A stretch of DNA of 64,000 nucleotides from Ruminococcus difficilis (lineage in GTDB: Bacteria; Bacillota_A; Clostridia; Oscillospirales; Acutalibacteraceae): positions 1 to 64,000 of the forward strand of contig NZ_JAEQMG010000010.1 of the NCBI RefSeq assembly GCF_016680995.1, in the 5' to 3' direction. Below are positions 9,239 through 18,735 of the stretch, in pieces. Position numbers and translations under genes: made by a program. Position 1 is the first letter of the stretch. Every line of letters begins with the position of its first letter. The notes below the pieces were generated by a model. The model ran no database searches, was not told the DNA's origin, and saw only the letters and a list, made by a program, of their open reading frames with translations.

Positions 9239-9733
9239 ATGCTGTTAGATTTGAAAGACATTTTCGTATCCGACGGCGCCTCTAAAGACGTCAGTGATAC
9301 ACTCTCACTCAGTGATGTTGAGATCGCGGGTGAACATCCATTCACTTCACCTGTCGAGCTTTCTGCACATGTTGAGAATAAGGCGGGCATGGTTACGCTG
9401 GAGCTTTGTACCGTATTTGAGTACCACACCTCCTGCAGCCGTTGCCTTGTGCCGATCGAGCGCCGTATGGAATATCACTTCTCTCACAAGATCATCGAGA
9501 ATCTGGAGGAGGATTTCAACGACGACTACATCGAAGCGCCCGACCTGAGCCTGGATTTAGACGAGCTTGCTTCGTCCGATATCCTGTTAGAGCTGCCGAC
9601 CAAGTTCCTTTGCAAGGGAGACTGTCAAGGTCTCTGTCAAAAATGTGGACATAATCTTAACTTGGGTGACTGCGGATGTGATAAGAGAGAGATCGACCCA
9701 CGGCTTGAGGCGTTAAAAGCATTATTAGAGTAA
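9239..9733 (+). CDS. yceD: YceD family (DUF177) protein linked to 23S rRNA / L32
   Basis: The 164-residue protein has the conserved CSRCLVPIERRMEYHF segment (about residues 65-80) and a C-terminal Cys cluster, CKGDCQGLCQKCGHNL plus CGC, that could hold zinc. YceD proteins are nearly always encoded just upstream of rpmF, as here (59 bp apart), and have been linked to 23S rRNA accumulation in bacteria and plastids. GGAGGAG precedes the ATG. The exact biochemical role is not known. Confidence 0.92.
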   Translation: MLLDLKDIFVSDGASKDVSDTLSLSDVEIAGEHPFTSPVELSAHVENKAGMVTLELCTVFEYHTSCSRCLVPIERRMEYHFSHKIIENLEEDFNDDYIEAPDLSLDLDELASSDILLELPTKFLCKGDCQGLCQKCGHNLNLGDCGCDKREIDPRLEALKALLE

Positions 9734-9792
9734 ATAATATCGCGGAGAATTCCTCCGTGATCTAAACCTATATTATGTAAGGAGGGTTTTTC

Positions 9793-9978
9793 ATGGCTGT
9801 ACCGGCAAGAAAACATTCACATGCTCGTAAGATGAAGAGAAGATCCAACGTATGGAAGCTCCAGGCTCCTGCTCTGTCTATCTGCCCTGAGTGCGGTGAG
9901 TATAAGGCTCCCCATAGAGTCTGCCCCAACTGCGGCAAATACAACGGCAGACAGGTCATCGCTGTAGACGAGGACTAA
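9793..9978 (+). CDS. rpmF: Ribosomal protein bL32
   Basis: The 61-residue large-subunit protein starts MAVPARKHSHARKMKRR and has the zinc-binding pair CPEC...CPNC (about residues 34-50), so this is the zinc-containing (C+) form. AAGGAGGG lies upstream of the ATG. It is in an operon with yceD and is followed by a terminator. Confidence 0.97.
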   Translation: MAVPARKHSHARKMKRRSNVWKLQAPALSICPECGEYKAPHRVCPNCGKYNGRQVIAVDED

Positions 9979-10002
9979 TCTAATTTATTGAACAACGGCG
10001 GC

Positions 10003-10032
10003 GGGCGGAATATTTCCGGTCGCCCTTTTGTT
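10003..10032 (+). terminator. Terminator after rpmF
   Basis: GGGCGGAA pairs imperfectly with CCGGTCGCCC, followed by a T-rich tract. It ends the yceD-rpmF transcript. Confidence 0.65.
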
Positions 10033-10036
10033 TTTC

Positions 10037-10197
10037 AGCCTTCTCCTTGAGGAGAAGGTGTCAACATCGTTGACGGATGAGGTGGAAACATTTCTGCTTT
10101 ATCAATGAAATCTTTTTGTTTGAAGCGTTTCCACCTCATCCGACCTTTTTGGCTTTTGAGCCAAAAAGCCCACCTTCCCCTCGAGGGGAAGGCTTTT
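10037..10197. mobile_element. Family D inverted-repeat element, compact copy
   Basis: A 161-bp hairpin element: AGCCTTCTCCTTGAGGAGAAGG on the left mirrors CCTTCCCCTCGAGGGGAAGGCT on the right, with inner GGATGAGGTGG / CCACCTCATCC arms and an AT-rich centre. The right end abuts the ribosome binding site of the DUF512 gene (GGAGG at about 10198). Confidence 0.75.
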
Positions 10198-10207
10198 GGA
10201 GGTTTGT

Positions 10208-11518
10208 ATGGCTGTTACAATTAAAGACGTATACCGTAACAGCTATGCCTACCGCGCGGGCTGTGAGGCGGGGGACACCCTGCTGTCGATCAACGGGAAC
10301 GAGATCGTCGATGTGCTCGACTATCGTTTTTATCAGCTTAATTCTGATTTAGAATTAAAAATCCGTGACCGCAAGGGTCAGGTGCATACCGTCAAGGTGC
10401 GTAAGCCCGAGTATGAGGAGCTGGGTCTGGAATTCGACACCTATCTGATGGATAAGGAGAAATCCTGCCGCAATAAGTGTATTTTCTGCTTTATCGATCA
10501 GCTTCCCGAGGGGATGCGCGAGAGCCTGTATTTCAAGGATGACGACAGCCGTCTGTCCTTTTTATTCGGCAATTATGTCACGCTCACCAACCTGACCGAG
10601 CATGAGATCAGCCGTATCATCAAGATGCACATCAGCCCCATCAACGTCAGCGTTCATACCACCAACCCCGAACTGCGGGTGAAAATGATGAACAACCGCT
10701 TTGCCGGTGACGCGCTGAAGATCTTAAAACGCCTGTCGGAGCACAATATCGCGATCAATACCCAGATCGTCTGCTGTCCCGGCTGGAACGACGGGGAAGA
10801 GCTCGAGCGCTCCCTGCGCGATCTGTATGAGCTGAACGTCAACCTGATCGGCGTGGTGCCGGTCGGGATCACCAAATACCGCGAGGGCTTGGCGGAGCTG
10901 ACGCCCTTCACCGTTGAGAAAGCGCGCGAGACCGTGGATATCCTCGAAGAATTCGGCGAAATGTGTATGGAAACGCGCGGCAAGCGCATTGCCTACGCCG
11001 CCGATGAATTGTATATCAAGGCGGGTTATGAGATTCCCGACGCGTCATTTTACGGCGACTTTGAGGCGATCGAGAACGGGATCGGTCTGATCGCCCAGCT
11101 GCGTGAGGATTTCCGTGACGAGCTCGATTGGCGCGAGGCGGATGCTTCGATCCAACGCGCCGTATCCATCGCCTGCGGCACCTCCGCCGCGCCGTACCTG
11201 AGGGAATTGATGGATGAAGCGCAGACAAAATTCCCCGGCGTGAAGGTGAATGTGTACCCGATCGTCAATGACTTTTTCGGTGAGCAGATCAACGTCAGCG
11301 GACTGATCGTCGGACAGGATCTGTATCACCAGCTCAAAAACAAACCGCTGGGAGACGCCCTGCTCATTTCCTCGGCAATGCTACGATTTGAAAATGACCT
11401 TTTCCTCGATGACGTCCATATCGACGATCTTTCGAGGAAGCTGCATATCGAGATCTTACCGATCCATAACGACGGCGTGATGTTGCTGAACGCCGTTCTG
11501 GGAACGACCGATGAATGA
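10208..11518 (+). CDS. DUF512 radical-SAM-like protein with N-terminal PDZ domain
   Basis: A 436-residue protein of the clostridial DUF512 family. Residues 1-60 form a PDZ-like domain (YRAGCEAGDTLLSINGNEI). An iron-sulfur motif of radical-SAM type, CRNKCIFCFIDQLPEGMR (C-x3-C-x2-C), is near residue 82. The rest is the DUF512 region ending in a Rossmann-like section. The family is conserved in anaerobes, commonly next to der/engA as here (122 bp upstream), which suggests a role in ribosome or RNA biology, but no reaction is established. ATG 10208 with GGAGG upstream is preferred over the in-frame TTG at 10196. Confidence 0.9.
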   Translation: MAVTIKDVYRNSYAYRAGCEAGDTLLSINGNEIVDVLDYRFYQLNSDLELKIRDRKGQVHTVKVRKPEYEELGLEFDTYLMDKEKSCRNKCIFCFIDQLPEGMRESLYFKDDDSRLSFLFGNYVTLTNLTEHEISRIIKMHISPINVSVHTTNPELRVKMMNNRFAGDALKILKRLSEHNIAINTQIVCCPGWNDGEELERSLRDLYELNVNLIGVVPVGITKYREGLAELTPFTVEKARETVDILEEFGEMCMETRGKRIAYAADELYIKAGYEIPDASFYGDFEAIENGIGLIAQLREDFRDELDWREADASIQRAVSIACGTSAAPYLRELMDEAQTKFPGVKVNVYPIVNDFFGEQINVSGLIVGQDLYHQLKNKPLGDALLISSAMLRFENDLFLDDVHIDDLSRKLHIEILPIHNDGVMLLNAVLGTTDE

Positions 11519-11550
11519 GGATGTTTCCGCAATAGCTCCGATTTGTGTCA

Positions 11551-11621
11551 GGAGCTTTGCAATGACAATGATCGGTTAAGATCGATTAAGATTGCGGTCG
11601 TCTTTCGACCTGCAATGACAA
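11551..11621 (-). repeat. Degenerate family B remnant
   Basis: AGATTGCGGTCG...CGACCTGCAATGACA is the reverse-orientation pattern of family B with a GGTCG/CGACC stem, preceded by a second GCAATGACA fragment. It occupies the short gap before der. Confidence 0.45.
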
Positions 11622-11640
11622 TAACGGAAGGAGGATGAAG

Positions 11641-12960
11641 ATGTCGAAACCTGTAGTCGCGATCGTCGGCAGACCGAATGTCGGCAAAAGCACACTGTTC
11701 AATAAGCTCGTCGGCGAGCGTATCTCTATCGTTGACGATACCCCCGGCGTCACGCGCGACCGTATCTACGGCGACGTGGATTGGAACGGAAGAGCTGCCC
11801 TGCTCATCGATACGGGCGGTATCGAGCCGTTTTCGGACGACGTCATTTTGTCCCAGATGCGTGAGCAGGCACAGCTCGCCATCGATACCGCGGACGTCAT
11901 CATCATGGTGACGGACGTCCGATCCGGTCTTGTCGCTACCGATGAAGAGGTAGCGCATATGCTGATCAGGAGCAACAAGCCCCTGGTTCTTTGTGTCAAC
12001 AAATGTGATTCGATCGGTGATCCGCCGCCCGAATTTTACGAATTCTACAAGCTCCCGATCGAGCCGATCGCCGTATCCTCCGTTCACGGACACGGTACGG
12101 GCGACCTCTTGGACGCGGTGTTCAGGGAACTGGAAAGCTATACAGAAGAAGAAGCCGACCCCGAGGTGATCTCGGTGGCTGTCATCGGCAGACCGAACGT
12201 CGGCAAAAGCTCGCTGATCAATAAGATCACCGGTGAGAACCGCTGTATCGTTTCCGATATCGCCGGCACGACCCGCGACAGTATCGACACCATGATCGAG
12301 AACAAGCACGGCACGTTCAATTTCATCGATACCGCCGGTATGCGCCGCAAAAGCAAGGTGACCGACCAGATCGAGCGCTATTCCATCCTGCGCGCGAAGA
12401 TGGCGATCGAGCGCTGTGACGTCTGTGTGATCATGCTCGACGCCGAGACCGGTATCACCGAACAGGATACCAAGGTCGCCGGACTCGCTCTTGAAGCGGG
12501 CAAGGCGTGTATCATCGCGGTCAACAAATGGGACGCGATCGATAAGGACAACAGCACCATGCCGAACTTCCGCAAGGATATCGAGCGCGATTTTGCCTTT
12601 ATGAGCTACGCGCCCGCGGTGTTCATCTCCGCAAAGACAGGTCAGCGCCTCGACAATCTTTTTGAAAACATCGTCCATGTCACCAACACCTCCGCGATGC
12701 GGATCACCACCGGTCTTTTGAACGATGTACTGGCTACTGCTACGGCGCGCGTACAGCCGCCGACGGACAAGGGCAGACGCTTGAAGATCTTCTATATGAC
12801 GCAGGTGTCCGTCAAACCGCCGACCTTCATCTTTTTCTGCAATGACGCTGAGCTGTTCCACTTCTCGTATCAGCGCTATCTGGAGAACCGCCTGCGTGAG
12901 GCGTTTGATTTCAGCGGTACACCCATCAGATTTATCATAAGGGAGAGGAATAACAAATGA
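11641..12960 (+). CDS. der: Ribosome assembly GTPase Der (EngA)
   Basis: Essential GTPase for 50S subunit maturation. The 439-residue protein has two tandem G domains with P-loops [14 protein letters not shown] (about residue 9) and GRPNVGKSSLINKI (about residue 183), DTGG / DTAG switch motifs, NKCD / NKWD specificity motifs and a C-terminal KH-like domain. I start at ATG 11641, since ATG 11635 directly abuts the GGAAGGAGG site. The stop codon overlaps the plsY start in an ATGA, so the two are translationally coupled. Confidence 0.97.
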   Translation: MSKPVVAIVGRPNVGKSTLFNKLVGERISIVDDTPGVTRDRIYGDVDWNGRAALLIDTGGIEPFSDDVILSQMREQAQLAIDTADVIIMVTDVRSGLVATDEEVAHMLIRSNKPLVLCVNKCDSIGDPPPEFYEFYKLPIEPIAVSSVHGHGTGDLLDAVFRELESYTEEEADPEVISVAVIGRPNVGKSSLINKITGENRCIVSDIAGTTRDSIDTMIENKHGTFNFIDTAGMRRKSKVTDQIERYSILRAKMAIERCDVCVIMLDAETGITEQDTKVAGLALEAGKACIIAVNKWDAIDKDNSTMPNFRKDIERDFAFMSYAPAVFISAKTGQRLDNLFENIVHVTNTSAMRITTGLLNDVLATATARVQPPTDKGRRLKIFYMTQVSVKPPTFIFFCNDAELFHFSYQRYLENRLREAFDFSGTPIRFIIRERNNK

Positions 12961-13658
12961 CAGTTGATTTGATTATTCGTACGCTGGCGACGATCATCAT
13001 CGCGTATCTGCTCGGCAGCCTGAATCCCGCGATCATGATCACAAAACTGAAAACCGGCAAGGATATCCGCACCATGGGCTCGGGCAACGCCGGATTTACC
13101 AATGTGCTGCGCTCCGTCGGCAAGGGCCCCGCCATCGCGACGATCGTTTTTGACTATCTCAAGGGCATCGCCGCCGTGCTGATCGGATGGTGGCTGTTCT
13201 CCACACTGACGGTGACCAACGACGTATCTCCCATCGAGTACGTCAAGTACGGACGGTATCTCGCCGGTCTGTTCGTCATCCTCGGACATTCCTTCCCGAT
13301 CTTTTACGGCTTCAAGGGCGGCAAAAGCGTCGTCACGGCGAACGCTTTGATGCTGGTGGTCGACTGGCGTGTGTTCCTGATGATCCTCGGTACCTTCCTG
13401 ATCATCTTTGTATGTACAAAGCTGATTTCCCTCGGTTCCATCATCTGCGCGATGCTGTATCCCGTCTATACGCTGATCATCACCTATTTCTGTGATTATC
13501 TGCCGGCGCTCGGGACAGAGAATGAGCTGAGATTTCGTTTTGTGCTGATCTCGACCGGCTGTGCCTTTTTGGTCGGAGCGATCATCATCTTCCGCCACAA
13601 GGACAATCTCAAACGCCTGTTCAGCGGAGAAGAAAAACGCATCAAAGCGAAAAAGTAA
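12957..13658 (+). CDS. plsY: Acyl-phosphate:glycerol-3-phosphate acyltransferase
   Basis: Integral membrane enzyme that puts the first acyl chain on glycerol 3-phosphate using acyl-phosphate. The 233-residue protein has the family motifs GSGNAGFTNVLR (about residue 41), GHSFPIFYGFKGGKSVVT (about 109-126) and about five hydrophobic segments. It is a little longer than typical at the basic C-terminus. It overlaps der by 4 bp, an arrangement common in Firmicutes. Confidence 0.95.
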   Translation: MTVDLIIRTLATIIIAYLLGSLNPAIMITKLKTGKDIRTMGSGNAGFTNVLRSVGKGPAIATIVFDYLKGIAAVLIGWWLFSTLTVTNDVSPIEYVKYGRYLAGLFVILGHSFPIFYGFKGGKSVVTANALMLVVDWRVFLMILGTFLIIFVCTKLISLGSIICAMLYPVYTLIITYFCDYLPALGTENELRFRFVLISTGCAFLVGAIIIFRHKDNLKRLFSGEEKRIKAKK

Positions 13659-13689
13659 TTCTGATATTCATTAAAACACATATTATTTT

Positions 13690-13729
13690 GTCATTGCGAA
13701 GCTCCTTCAAAGCTGTGGCAATCTCAACT
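13690..13729 (+). repeat. Family B palindrome
   Basis: TGTCATTGCG, stem GCTCCTT / AAGCT (imperfect) and GTGGCAATCTCAAC. Located between plsY and the second carboxypeptidase gene. Confidence 0.7.
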
Positions 13730-13820
13730 TAGCATTAATTACGTTTAATGGAATAATAGTATAAATGCGATCTGTATATGAATTACGGAATTGCCTGAAT
13801 CAAACTTTTGGGGGTTCAAA

Positions 13821-15143
13821 ATGAAACGAATCGTTAGTTTTGTGATGGTTCTGATCGTGATCTGCGTGACCATGATTTCCGCCTCGGCGGTCGATTACGG
13901 CTGTAATGTCGAAACCAAATCCAAGGGAGTGTATCTCGAAAATCTGGATACCGGCGCGGTGATCCTCACGAAAAGCGCCGAAGAGAAGATGTATCCCGCT
14001 TCCACGACCAAGATCATGACCTACGCGATCGTTGCCGATCATGTAACGGATTTCGATAACACGATGGTCGATATCAATGAAGCCGTGTTCAAGGATCTCG
14101 ATATCGAGAGCACCGTGATGGGACTGTCGAAGCATGTCGGAGAGAAGTATTCCATCCGCGATCTGCTCTACGGCATGATGCTGCCTTCGGGCAACGACGC
14201 GGCGTTGGTGCTCGCGGATTATGTCGGCGGCGGCAGTATCTCCGCGTTTGTCGAGAAGATGAACGCCAAAGCACAGGAGCTCGGATGTACCGGTACGAAT
14301 TTTGTGAATCCGCACGGTCTGCACGATCCGAACCATTATTCCACCGCCAAGGATATGGCGACCATCACGAAATACGCGATCTCCAAGCCGGATTTCATGA
14401 CGATCACTTCCACTGTCAGCTATACTCCCGCGCGTTTTGATCAGCCGCTCACCAACACCAACTACATGATGATCAACAACGCCGATACCGCCAAGTATTA
14501 TTACCCCAACGTCAAGGGCGTCAAGACGGGCTATACCGATGAAGCGGGCAAGTGTCTGGTGACGACCGCCTCCAAGGACGGGTTGACCTATCTCATCGTG
14601 TGTCTGGGCGCGGATTATTCCTTTGCGGAGGATATCAACTACGCCATGCTCGACTCCTGCGATCTCTATGACTGGGTCTTTGAGAATATGGCGCAGCGTA
14701 CCGTCTACAGCGCGACTGAGGTCGTCAAGACCGTAAAGGTCAACTACGGCAAGGGCGAGGATAAGGTCAGTCTGATGCCGCAGGGCGAGTTGACGGCGCT
14801 TTTGCCGAAGAACTACGATCAATCGCTGGTCAAGGTGGAGGTCGATTGTGAGGACAGTGTCGACGCTCCCGTATCCAGAGGTCAGGCGATCGGCAAGGTC
14901 ACCGTCACGTATGACGATATGACCGTCGGTACCACCGAGGCAATCGCCTCCAAGGATATCGAGCTCGATAAAGCGAAGGTCTTTTGGTCGAACCTCGCCG
15001 ACTGGTTCAAGAAGAATTTCATCCTGATCGTCATCATCGCGGTCGTGATCATCATCCTGATCATCATTCTCGCCGTGGTAGCCAACTCGCGTAAGAGAAA
15101 AAGAGAACGCGAGAGATCCAGACGCAGATACAGAGATTATTGA
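13821..15143 (+). CDS. D-alanyl-D-alanine carboxypeptidase with C-terminal membrane anchor
   Basis: A second S11-family enzyme trimming peptidoglycan stem peptides. The 440-residue protein has a signal peptide (residues 1-23), the catalytic S61-T-T-K64 motif, SGNDAALV near residue 131 and VKTGYTDEAGKC near 234. Unlike its paralogue at 5.1 kb it ends in a clear transmembrane helix (about residues 398-420) and a very basic cytoplasmic tail (RKRKRERERSRRRY), so it is a bitopic membrane protein. ATG 13821 precedes the signal peptide directly; an upstream TTG in frame has no support. A strong terminator follows. Confidence 0.9.
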   Translation: MKRIVSFVMVLIVICVTMISASAVDYGCNVETKSKGVYLENLDTGAVILTKSAEEKMYPASTTKIMTYAIVADHVTDFDNTMVDINEAVFKDLDIESTVMGLSKHVGEKYSIRDLLYGMMLPSGNDAALVLADYVGGGSISAFVEKMNAKAQELGCTGTNFVNPHGLHDPNHYSTAKDMATITKYAISKPDFMTITSTVSYTPARFDQPLTNTNYMMINNADTAKYYYPNVKGVKTGYTDEAGKCLVTTASKDGLTYLIVCLGADYSFAEDINYAMLDSCDLYDWVFENMAQRTVYSATEVVKTVKVNYGKGEDKVSLMPQGELTALLPKNYDQSLVKVEVDCEDSVDAPVSRGQAIGKVTVTYDDMTVGTTEAIASKDIELDKAKVFWSNLADWFKKNFILIVIIAVVIIILIIILAVVANSRKRKRERERSRRRYRDY

Positions 15144-15153
15144 TGGATATAGC

Positions 15154-15190
15154 AACACCCCTTTGTCGTCGTGACAAAGGGGTGTTTTAT
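15154..15190. terminator. Bidirectional terminator
   Basis: AACACCCCTTTGTC pairs with GACAAAGGGGTGTT around a short loop and runs into TTTT. It sits between the convergent carboxypeptidase (+) and FAD oxidoreductase (-) genes. Confidence 0.8.
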
Positions 15191-15205
15191 CGTGTTTCAA
15201 ACAGA

Positions 15206-16579
15206 TTATTCAGCCTGTTCCAGAATCTTCTGCGCGACATAGACGCCGCTGGCGGAAGCGTGGGAGAGGGAATGGGTGACGCCCGAGCCGTCGCCGATGA
15301 CATACAGTCCCTTGTACTTCGTCATCAGGTTTTCATCGAGCGCGACCTCCATGTTATAGAACTTGACCTCTACGCCGTAGAGCAGGGTGTCGTCGTTCGC
15401 CGTACCGGGCGCGATCTTGTCGAGCGCGTAGATCATCTCGATGATGTCGTCGAGGATACGCTTGGGCAGTACCAGACTCAGATCGCCCGGCGTCGCCTGT
15501 AATGTCGGACGCACAGTGCTTTCCGCGATACGGCTGTGATTGGAGCGCCTGCCGCGTTCCAGATCGCCGAAGCGCTGGACGATCACGCCGCCGCCGAGCA
15601 TATTGCTCAGCATCGCGATGCTCTCGCCGTAGCCGTTGCTGTCCTCGAAGGGCTCGGAAAAATGCTTGCTCACCAACAGGGCGAAATTCGTGTTCTCGGT
15701 CTTTTTGGACGGATCCTCAAAGCTGTGACCGTTGACGGTGACGATGCCGTTGGTGTTCTCGTTGACGACGATGCCGTTGGGGTTCATGCAGAAGGTGCGG
15801 ACGTTGTCCTCGAATTTCTGCGTGCGGTACACGATCTTGCTCTCGTAGAGCTCATCGGTCAGATGGGAGAAGATGACCGCGGGCAGCTCCACGCGCACGC
15901 CGATATCGACGCGGTTGGATTTGGTCTCGATGTTCAGCTCCTCGCAGATCTTTTCCATCCACTTCGAACCAGAGCGTCCGACGGATACGATGCAGTCTTT
16001 GCAGTCGTCAGAGCCGTCCTTGTGATGGACGCGATAACCGCCGTCGATGATCTCGATATGCTCGACCGGTGTGTTGAATTTGAAATCCACGACGTCACAG
16101 ATCTTGTTGTAGATGTTGCCCAGCACGATGTAGTTGATATCCGTGCCGAGGTGACGGACGGACGCGTCGAGCAGCTTGAGACGGTTCTGGGTGCAGATCT
16201 TCTTGAAGTCCGTACCCGCGGTGGTATAGAGCTTGGTCGCCTCGCCGCCGTTTTCGACGTTGATTTTGTCGACATAGCGCATCAGCTCCAGCGCCTTGTC
16301 GCGCCCGATATACTCGTGCATCGTACCGCCGAAATCATTGGTGATATTGTATTTGCCGTCCGAGAAAGCGCCCGCGCCGCCGAAGCCCGACATGATCGCG
16401 CAGGTCTTGCATTTGATGCAGGACTTGACCTTGTCGCCGTCGATGGGACATTTCCGTTTTTCGAGCGCGTTGCCGGTTTCAAACACGGCGATTTTCAGAT
16501 CGGGGCGCTTGGTCGCCAGCTCATACGCCGAGAAGATTCCTCCCGGACCCGCGCCGATAATAATGATATCGTAATTCAT
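15206..16579 (-). CDS. FAD-dependent oxidoreductase (COG2509-type)
   Basis: A 457-residue flavoprotein with an N-terminal FAD-binding fingerprint DIIIIGAGPGGIFSAYEL and a second conserved block near the C-terminus (GLYVIGDGSGVTHSLSHA) that binds the flavin. A cluster of four Cys at about residues 43-60 (CPIDGDKVKSCIKCKTCAI) is usual for this uncharacterised family, often labelled NAD(P)/FAD-dependent dehydrogenase. Substrate unknown. It starts at an ATG preceded by GGAG and stands alone, 125 bp downstream of adenine deaminase on the same strand, with a family A repeat between them. Confidence 0.85.
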   Translation of the reverse strand: MNYDIIIIGAGPGGIFSAYELATKRPDLKIAVFETGNALEKRKCPIDGDKVKSCIKCKTCAIMSGFGGAGAFSDGKYNITNDFGGTMHEYIGRDKALELMRYVDKINVENGGEATKLYTTAGTDFKKICTQNRLKLLDASVRHLGTDINYIVLGNIYNKICDVVDFKFNTPVEHIEIIDGGYRVHHKDGSDDCKDCIVSVGRSGSKWMEKICEELNIETKSNRVDIGVRVELPAVIFSHLTDELYESKIVYRTQKFEDNVRTFCMNPNGIVVNENTNGIVTVNGHSFEDPSKKTENTNFALLVSKHFSEPFEDSNGYGESIAMLSNMLGGGVIVQRFGDLERGRRSNHSRIAESTVRPTLQATPGDLSLVLPKRILDDIIEMIYALDKIAPGTANDDTLLYGVEVKFYNMEVALDENLMTKYKGLYVIGDGSGVTHSLSHASASGVYVAQKILEQAE

Positions 16580-16617
16580 GTGAATGATCTCCTCATGGTG
16601 TGATAAAGAAGTGAATC

Positions 16618-16663
16618 AGCCTCCCTTTCCTAAGGGAGGTGTCACGAAGTGACGGAGGGTTGC
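16618..16663 (+). repeat. Family A palindrome
   Basis: CCTCCCTT/AAGGGAGG hairpin followed by GTCAC/GTGAC hairpin and GGAGGGTTGC. It lies between ade and the FAD oxidoreductase gene and may stop or protect the transcript. Confidence 0.8.
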
Positions 16664-16704
16664 TGTCAATTCCTTTTGTATTCTGTTCAACAGGAAAAAC
16701 CTTA

Positions 16705-18426
16705 TTAGAACGTCGCTTCCACGATCTCCTGTCGGTTGACATTGATAACGCCTTTGCCGTTGAGCCGGATGACCGGGATGACCGGCAGGCTCACAAAGGA
16801 AAGGGTCATAAAGGGGTCGATGTCGGCGGACGCGCCTAATTCCGACGCGGCTTCTTTGAGCTGATCGACGCGCTTTTCCACCTCTTCGATCGTCAGCGTG
16901 CTCATCAGTCCCGCGATCGGCAGGGGCAGTGATTCGATGACCTTGCCGTTGTCGACGACGACCATCCCGCCGCCCATCTCACGCACCGCTTCCGCCGCCG
17001 CCGCGATATCCTCATCGCTGCAGCCGACCGCGATCAGGTTGTGCGAATCGTGAGCGACGCTGGTAGCGATCGCGCCGCGCTTGATGCCGTAGCCGCTGAT
17101 GAAGCCGATTCCGATGTGTCCGGTGTTGTGATGGCGCTCAAATACCGCCGCCTTCAATACGTCGCGGTCGATATCGATACCGTTGTTGTTCAGTCCGTGC
17201 TCGGTCGGCTGGATGATGATCTCATCCGTCAGCAGCTCGCGCTTTTTGAGACCGATCACGCGTTGACGCTCCTTGATGGGCAGATACAGCTTTTCGACAT
17301 TGACAGGCTGCATATGGAAGGAGCGCAGGACTTTATCGCAGTCGGGTATCGGCTTGACATTGTCGTTGAGGACAGCGCCGTTTTTCGCGACCGCCTTGCC
17401 GTCGATATAGACCTGCTCGACCGTAAAGTCGATGAAGTCGCTCAGCACGACGAGATCCGCGTGATAACCCGGAGCGATCGCGCCGTAATCCTTCAAGCCG
17501 AAGTAGGTCGCCGTGTTGAGGGTACACATCTTGATCGCGTGGGCGGGCTTGACGCCTTTGTTGACCGCCTTACGGATGATCGCGTCCAGATGACCTTCCC
17601 TGAGCAGATCCTCGGGATGACGGTCGTCGGTGCACAGCATCGCCCTGTCACAATAGGGCGGCTTGCAGATGGGGAGCAGGGCGTTGAGGTTCTTCGCCGC
17701 CGTACCCTCGCGCACCATGATCCACTGTCCGCGCGCGAGCTTATCAAGCGCTTCCGTCGCGTCGGTACATTCGTGGTCGGATCTGACGCCCGACGCGACA
17801 TAGGCGTTGAGGTCTTTGCCGCCGAGGAACGGCGCGTGACCGTCGATGATCCCGCCGAATTCCTTGGCGTCGGCGAGCTTGTTGAGCAGTGCTTCTTCAC
17901 CCTCGCATACGCCCACGGAGTTCATCATCTCGGCAAGTCCGAGGACATTTTTACGCTGATAATACGGCTTGAGATCCTCAGCCTCCAGCGTTTCACCGCT
18001 TTCTTCGAGCGGCGCCGCAGGCACACAGGAGGGCAGGTTGAAGTAGATGTGCATATCGAGGTCTTCACAAAGCCGCATGATATAGTCGAGCCCCTCGGTG
18101 CCGGCGACGTTGGCGATCTCGTGCGGATCCGCCATCACCGCGGTCGTGCCGCGGGGGAGAGAGCCTCTCTCAAATTGCGCCGGGGTCAGCAGGGTGCTCT
18201 CGAGGTGCATATGCGCGTCCATAAAGCCCGGGACGATGATCTTGCCGCTGACGTCGACTTCTTCAACGCCGTCATAAAGCCCCAGACCCGCGATCATGCC
18301 GTCGCAGATCGCCACATCCTTATGCTCGAGCTGTTCGGTAAAGACATTCAGCACGCTCGCGCCCTTGAGCACGAGATCCGCTTTTTCGCGTCCCATCGCT
18401 ACATCAATGATTCTTTTGAGGTTCAT
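16705..18426 (-). CDS. ade: Adenine deaminase
   Basis: Converts adenine to hypoxanthine and ammonia for purine salvage. The 573-residue length and amidohydrolase metal motif GFMDAHMHLESTLL (about residues 55-68), PRGTTAVMADPHEIANV, and the C-terminal VAHDSHNLIAVGCSDED block are diagnostic of the Ade family. The second of two adjacent ATGs (18426) lies at the better distance from AAAGGAGG. No purine riboswitch is seen in the short upstream region. Confidence 0.94.
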   Translation of the reverse strand: MNLKRIIDVAMGREKADLVLKGASVLNVFTEQLEHKDVAICDGMIAGLGLYDGVEEVDVSGKIIVPGFMDAHMHLESTLLTPAQFERGSLPRGTTAVMADPHEIANVAGTEGLDYIMRLCEDLDMHIYFNLPSCVPAAPLEESGETLEAEDLKPYYQRKNVLGLAEMMNSVGVCEGEEALLNKLADAKEFGGIIDGHAPFLGGKDLNAYVASGVRSDHECTDATEALDKLARGQWIMVREGTAAKNLNALLPICKPPYCDRAMLCTDDRHPEDLLREGHLDAIIRKAVNKGVKPAHAIKMCTLNTATYFGLKDYGAIAPGYHADLVVLSDFIDFTVEQVYIDGKAVAKNGAVLNDNVKPIPDCDKVLRSFHMQPVNVEKLYLPIKERQRVIGLKKRELLTDEIIIQPTEHGLNNNGIDIDRDVLKAAVFERHHNTGHIGIGFISGYGIKRGAIATSVAHDSHNLIAVGCSDEDIAAAAEAVREMGGGMVVVDNGKVIESLPLPIAGLMSTLTIEEVEKRVDQLKEAASELGASADIDPFMTLSFVSLPVIPVIRLNGKGVINVNRQEIVEATF

Positions 18427-18562
18427 CATATTCCTCCTTTGCCCGCTGTATGTTTTCATATTATCATAGCATATTTTTTATGGTTTATCAATGTTTTTTA
18501 GTGAATATGTCAAATTGTTTGATCAGTAAAAATGAAAATTGAGTATTTATAAAATTAGTGTA

Positions 18563-18591
18563 TTGACATTTGAAAAGAATAATGCTATAAT
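18563..18591 (+). promoter_or_regulatory. Consensus promoter for tRNA-Leu
   Basis: Perfect TTGACA (18563-18568), 17-bp spacer, perfect TATAAT (18586-18591), 15 bases before the mature tRNA 5' end. Confidence 0.85.
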
Positions 18592-18606
18592 TCGACTGTT
18601 CGATAT

Positions 18607-18690
18607 GCGAGTGTGCTGGAATAGGCAGACAGGCACGTTTGAGGGGCGTGTGTCTTTGACGTACGGGTTCAAGTCCCGTCACTCGCACCA
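18607..18690 (+). tRNA. tRNA-Leu (anticodon GAG)
   Basis: Acceptor stem GCGAGTG pairs with CACTCGC, the T arm ACGGG-TTCAAGT-CCCGT is canonical, and a long variable arm marks a class II tRNA. The anticodon stem CACGT/GCGTG closes the loop TTGAGGG, giving anticodon GAG (CUC/CUU codons). CCA is encoded. It is a monocistronic gene between its own promoter and terminator. Confidence 0.95.
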
Positions 18691-18735
18691 AAGCAAAAAC
18701 CCTGTCGATTTAGTCGGCAGGGTTTTGCTTTGTAT
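18691..18735 (+). terminator. Terminator after tRNA-Leu
   Basis: AAGCAAAA-CCCTG and CAGGGTTTTGCTT form a long stem with T-rich 3' side directly after the CCA end. Confidence 0.85.
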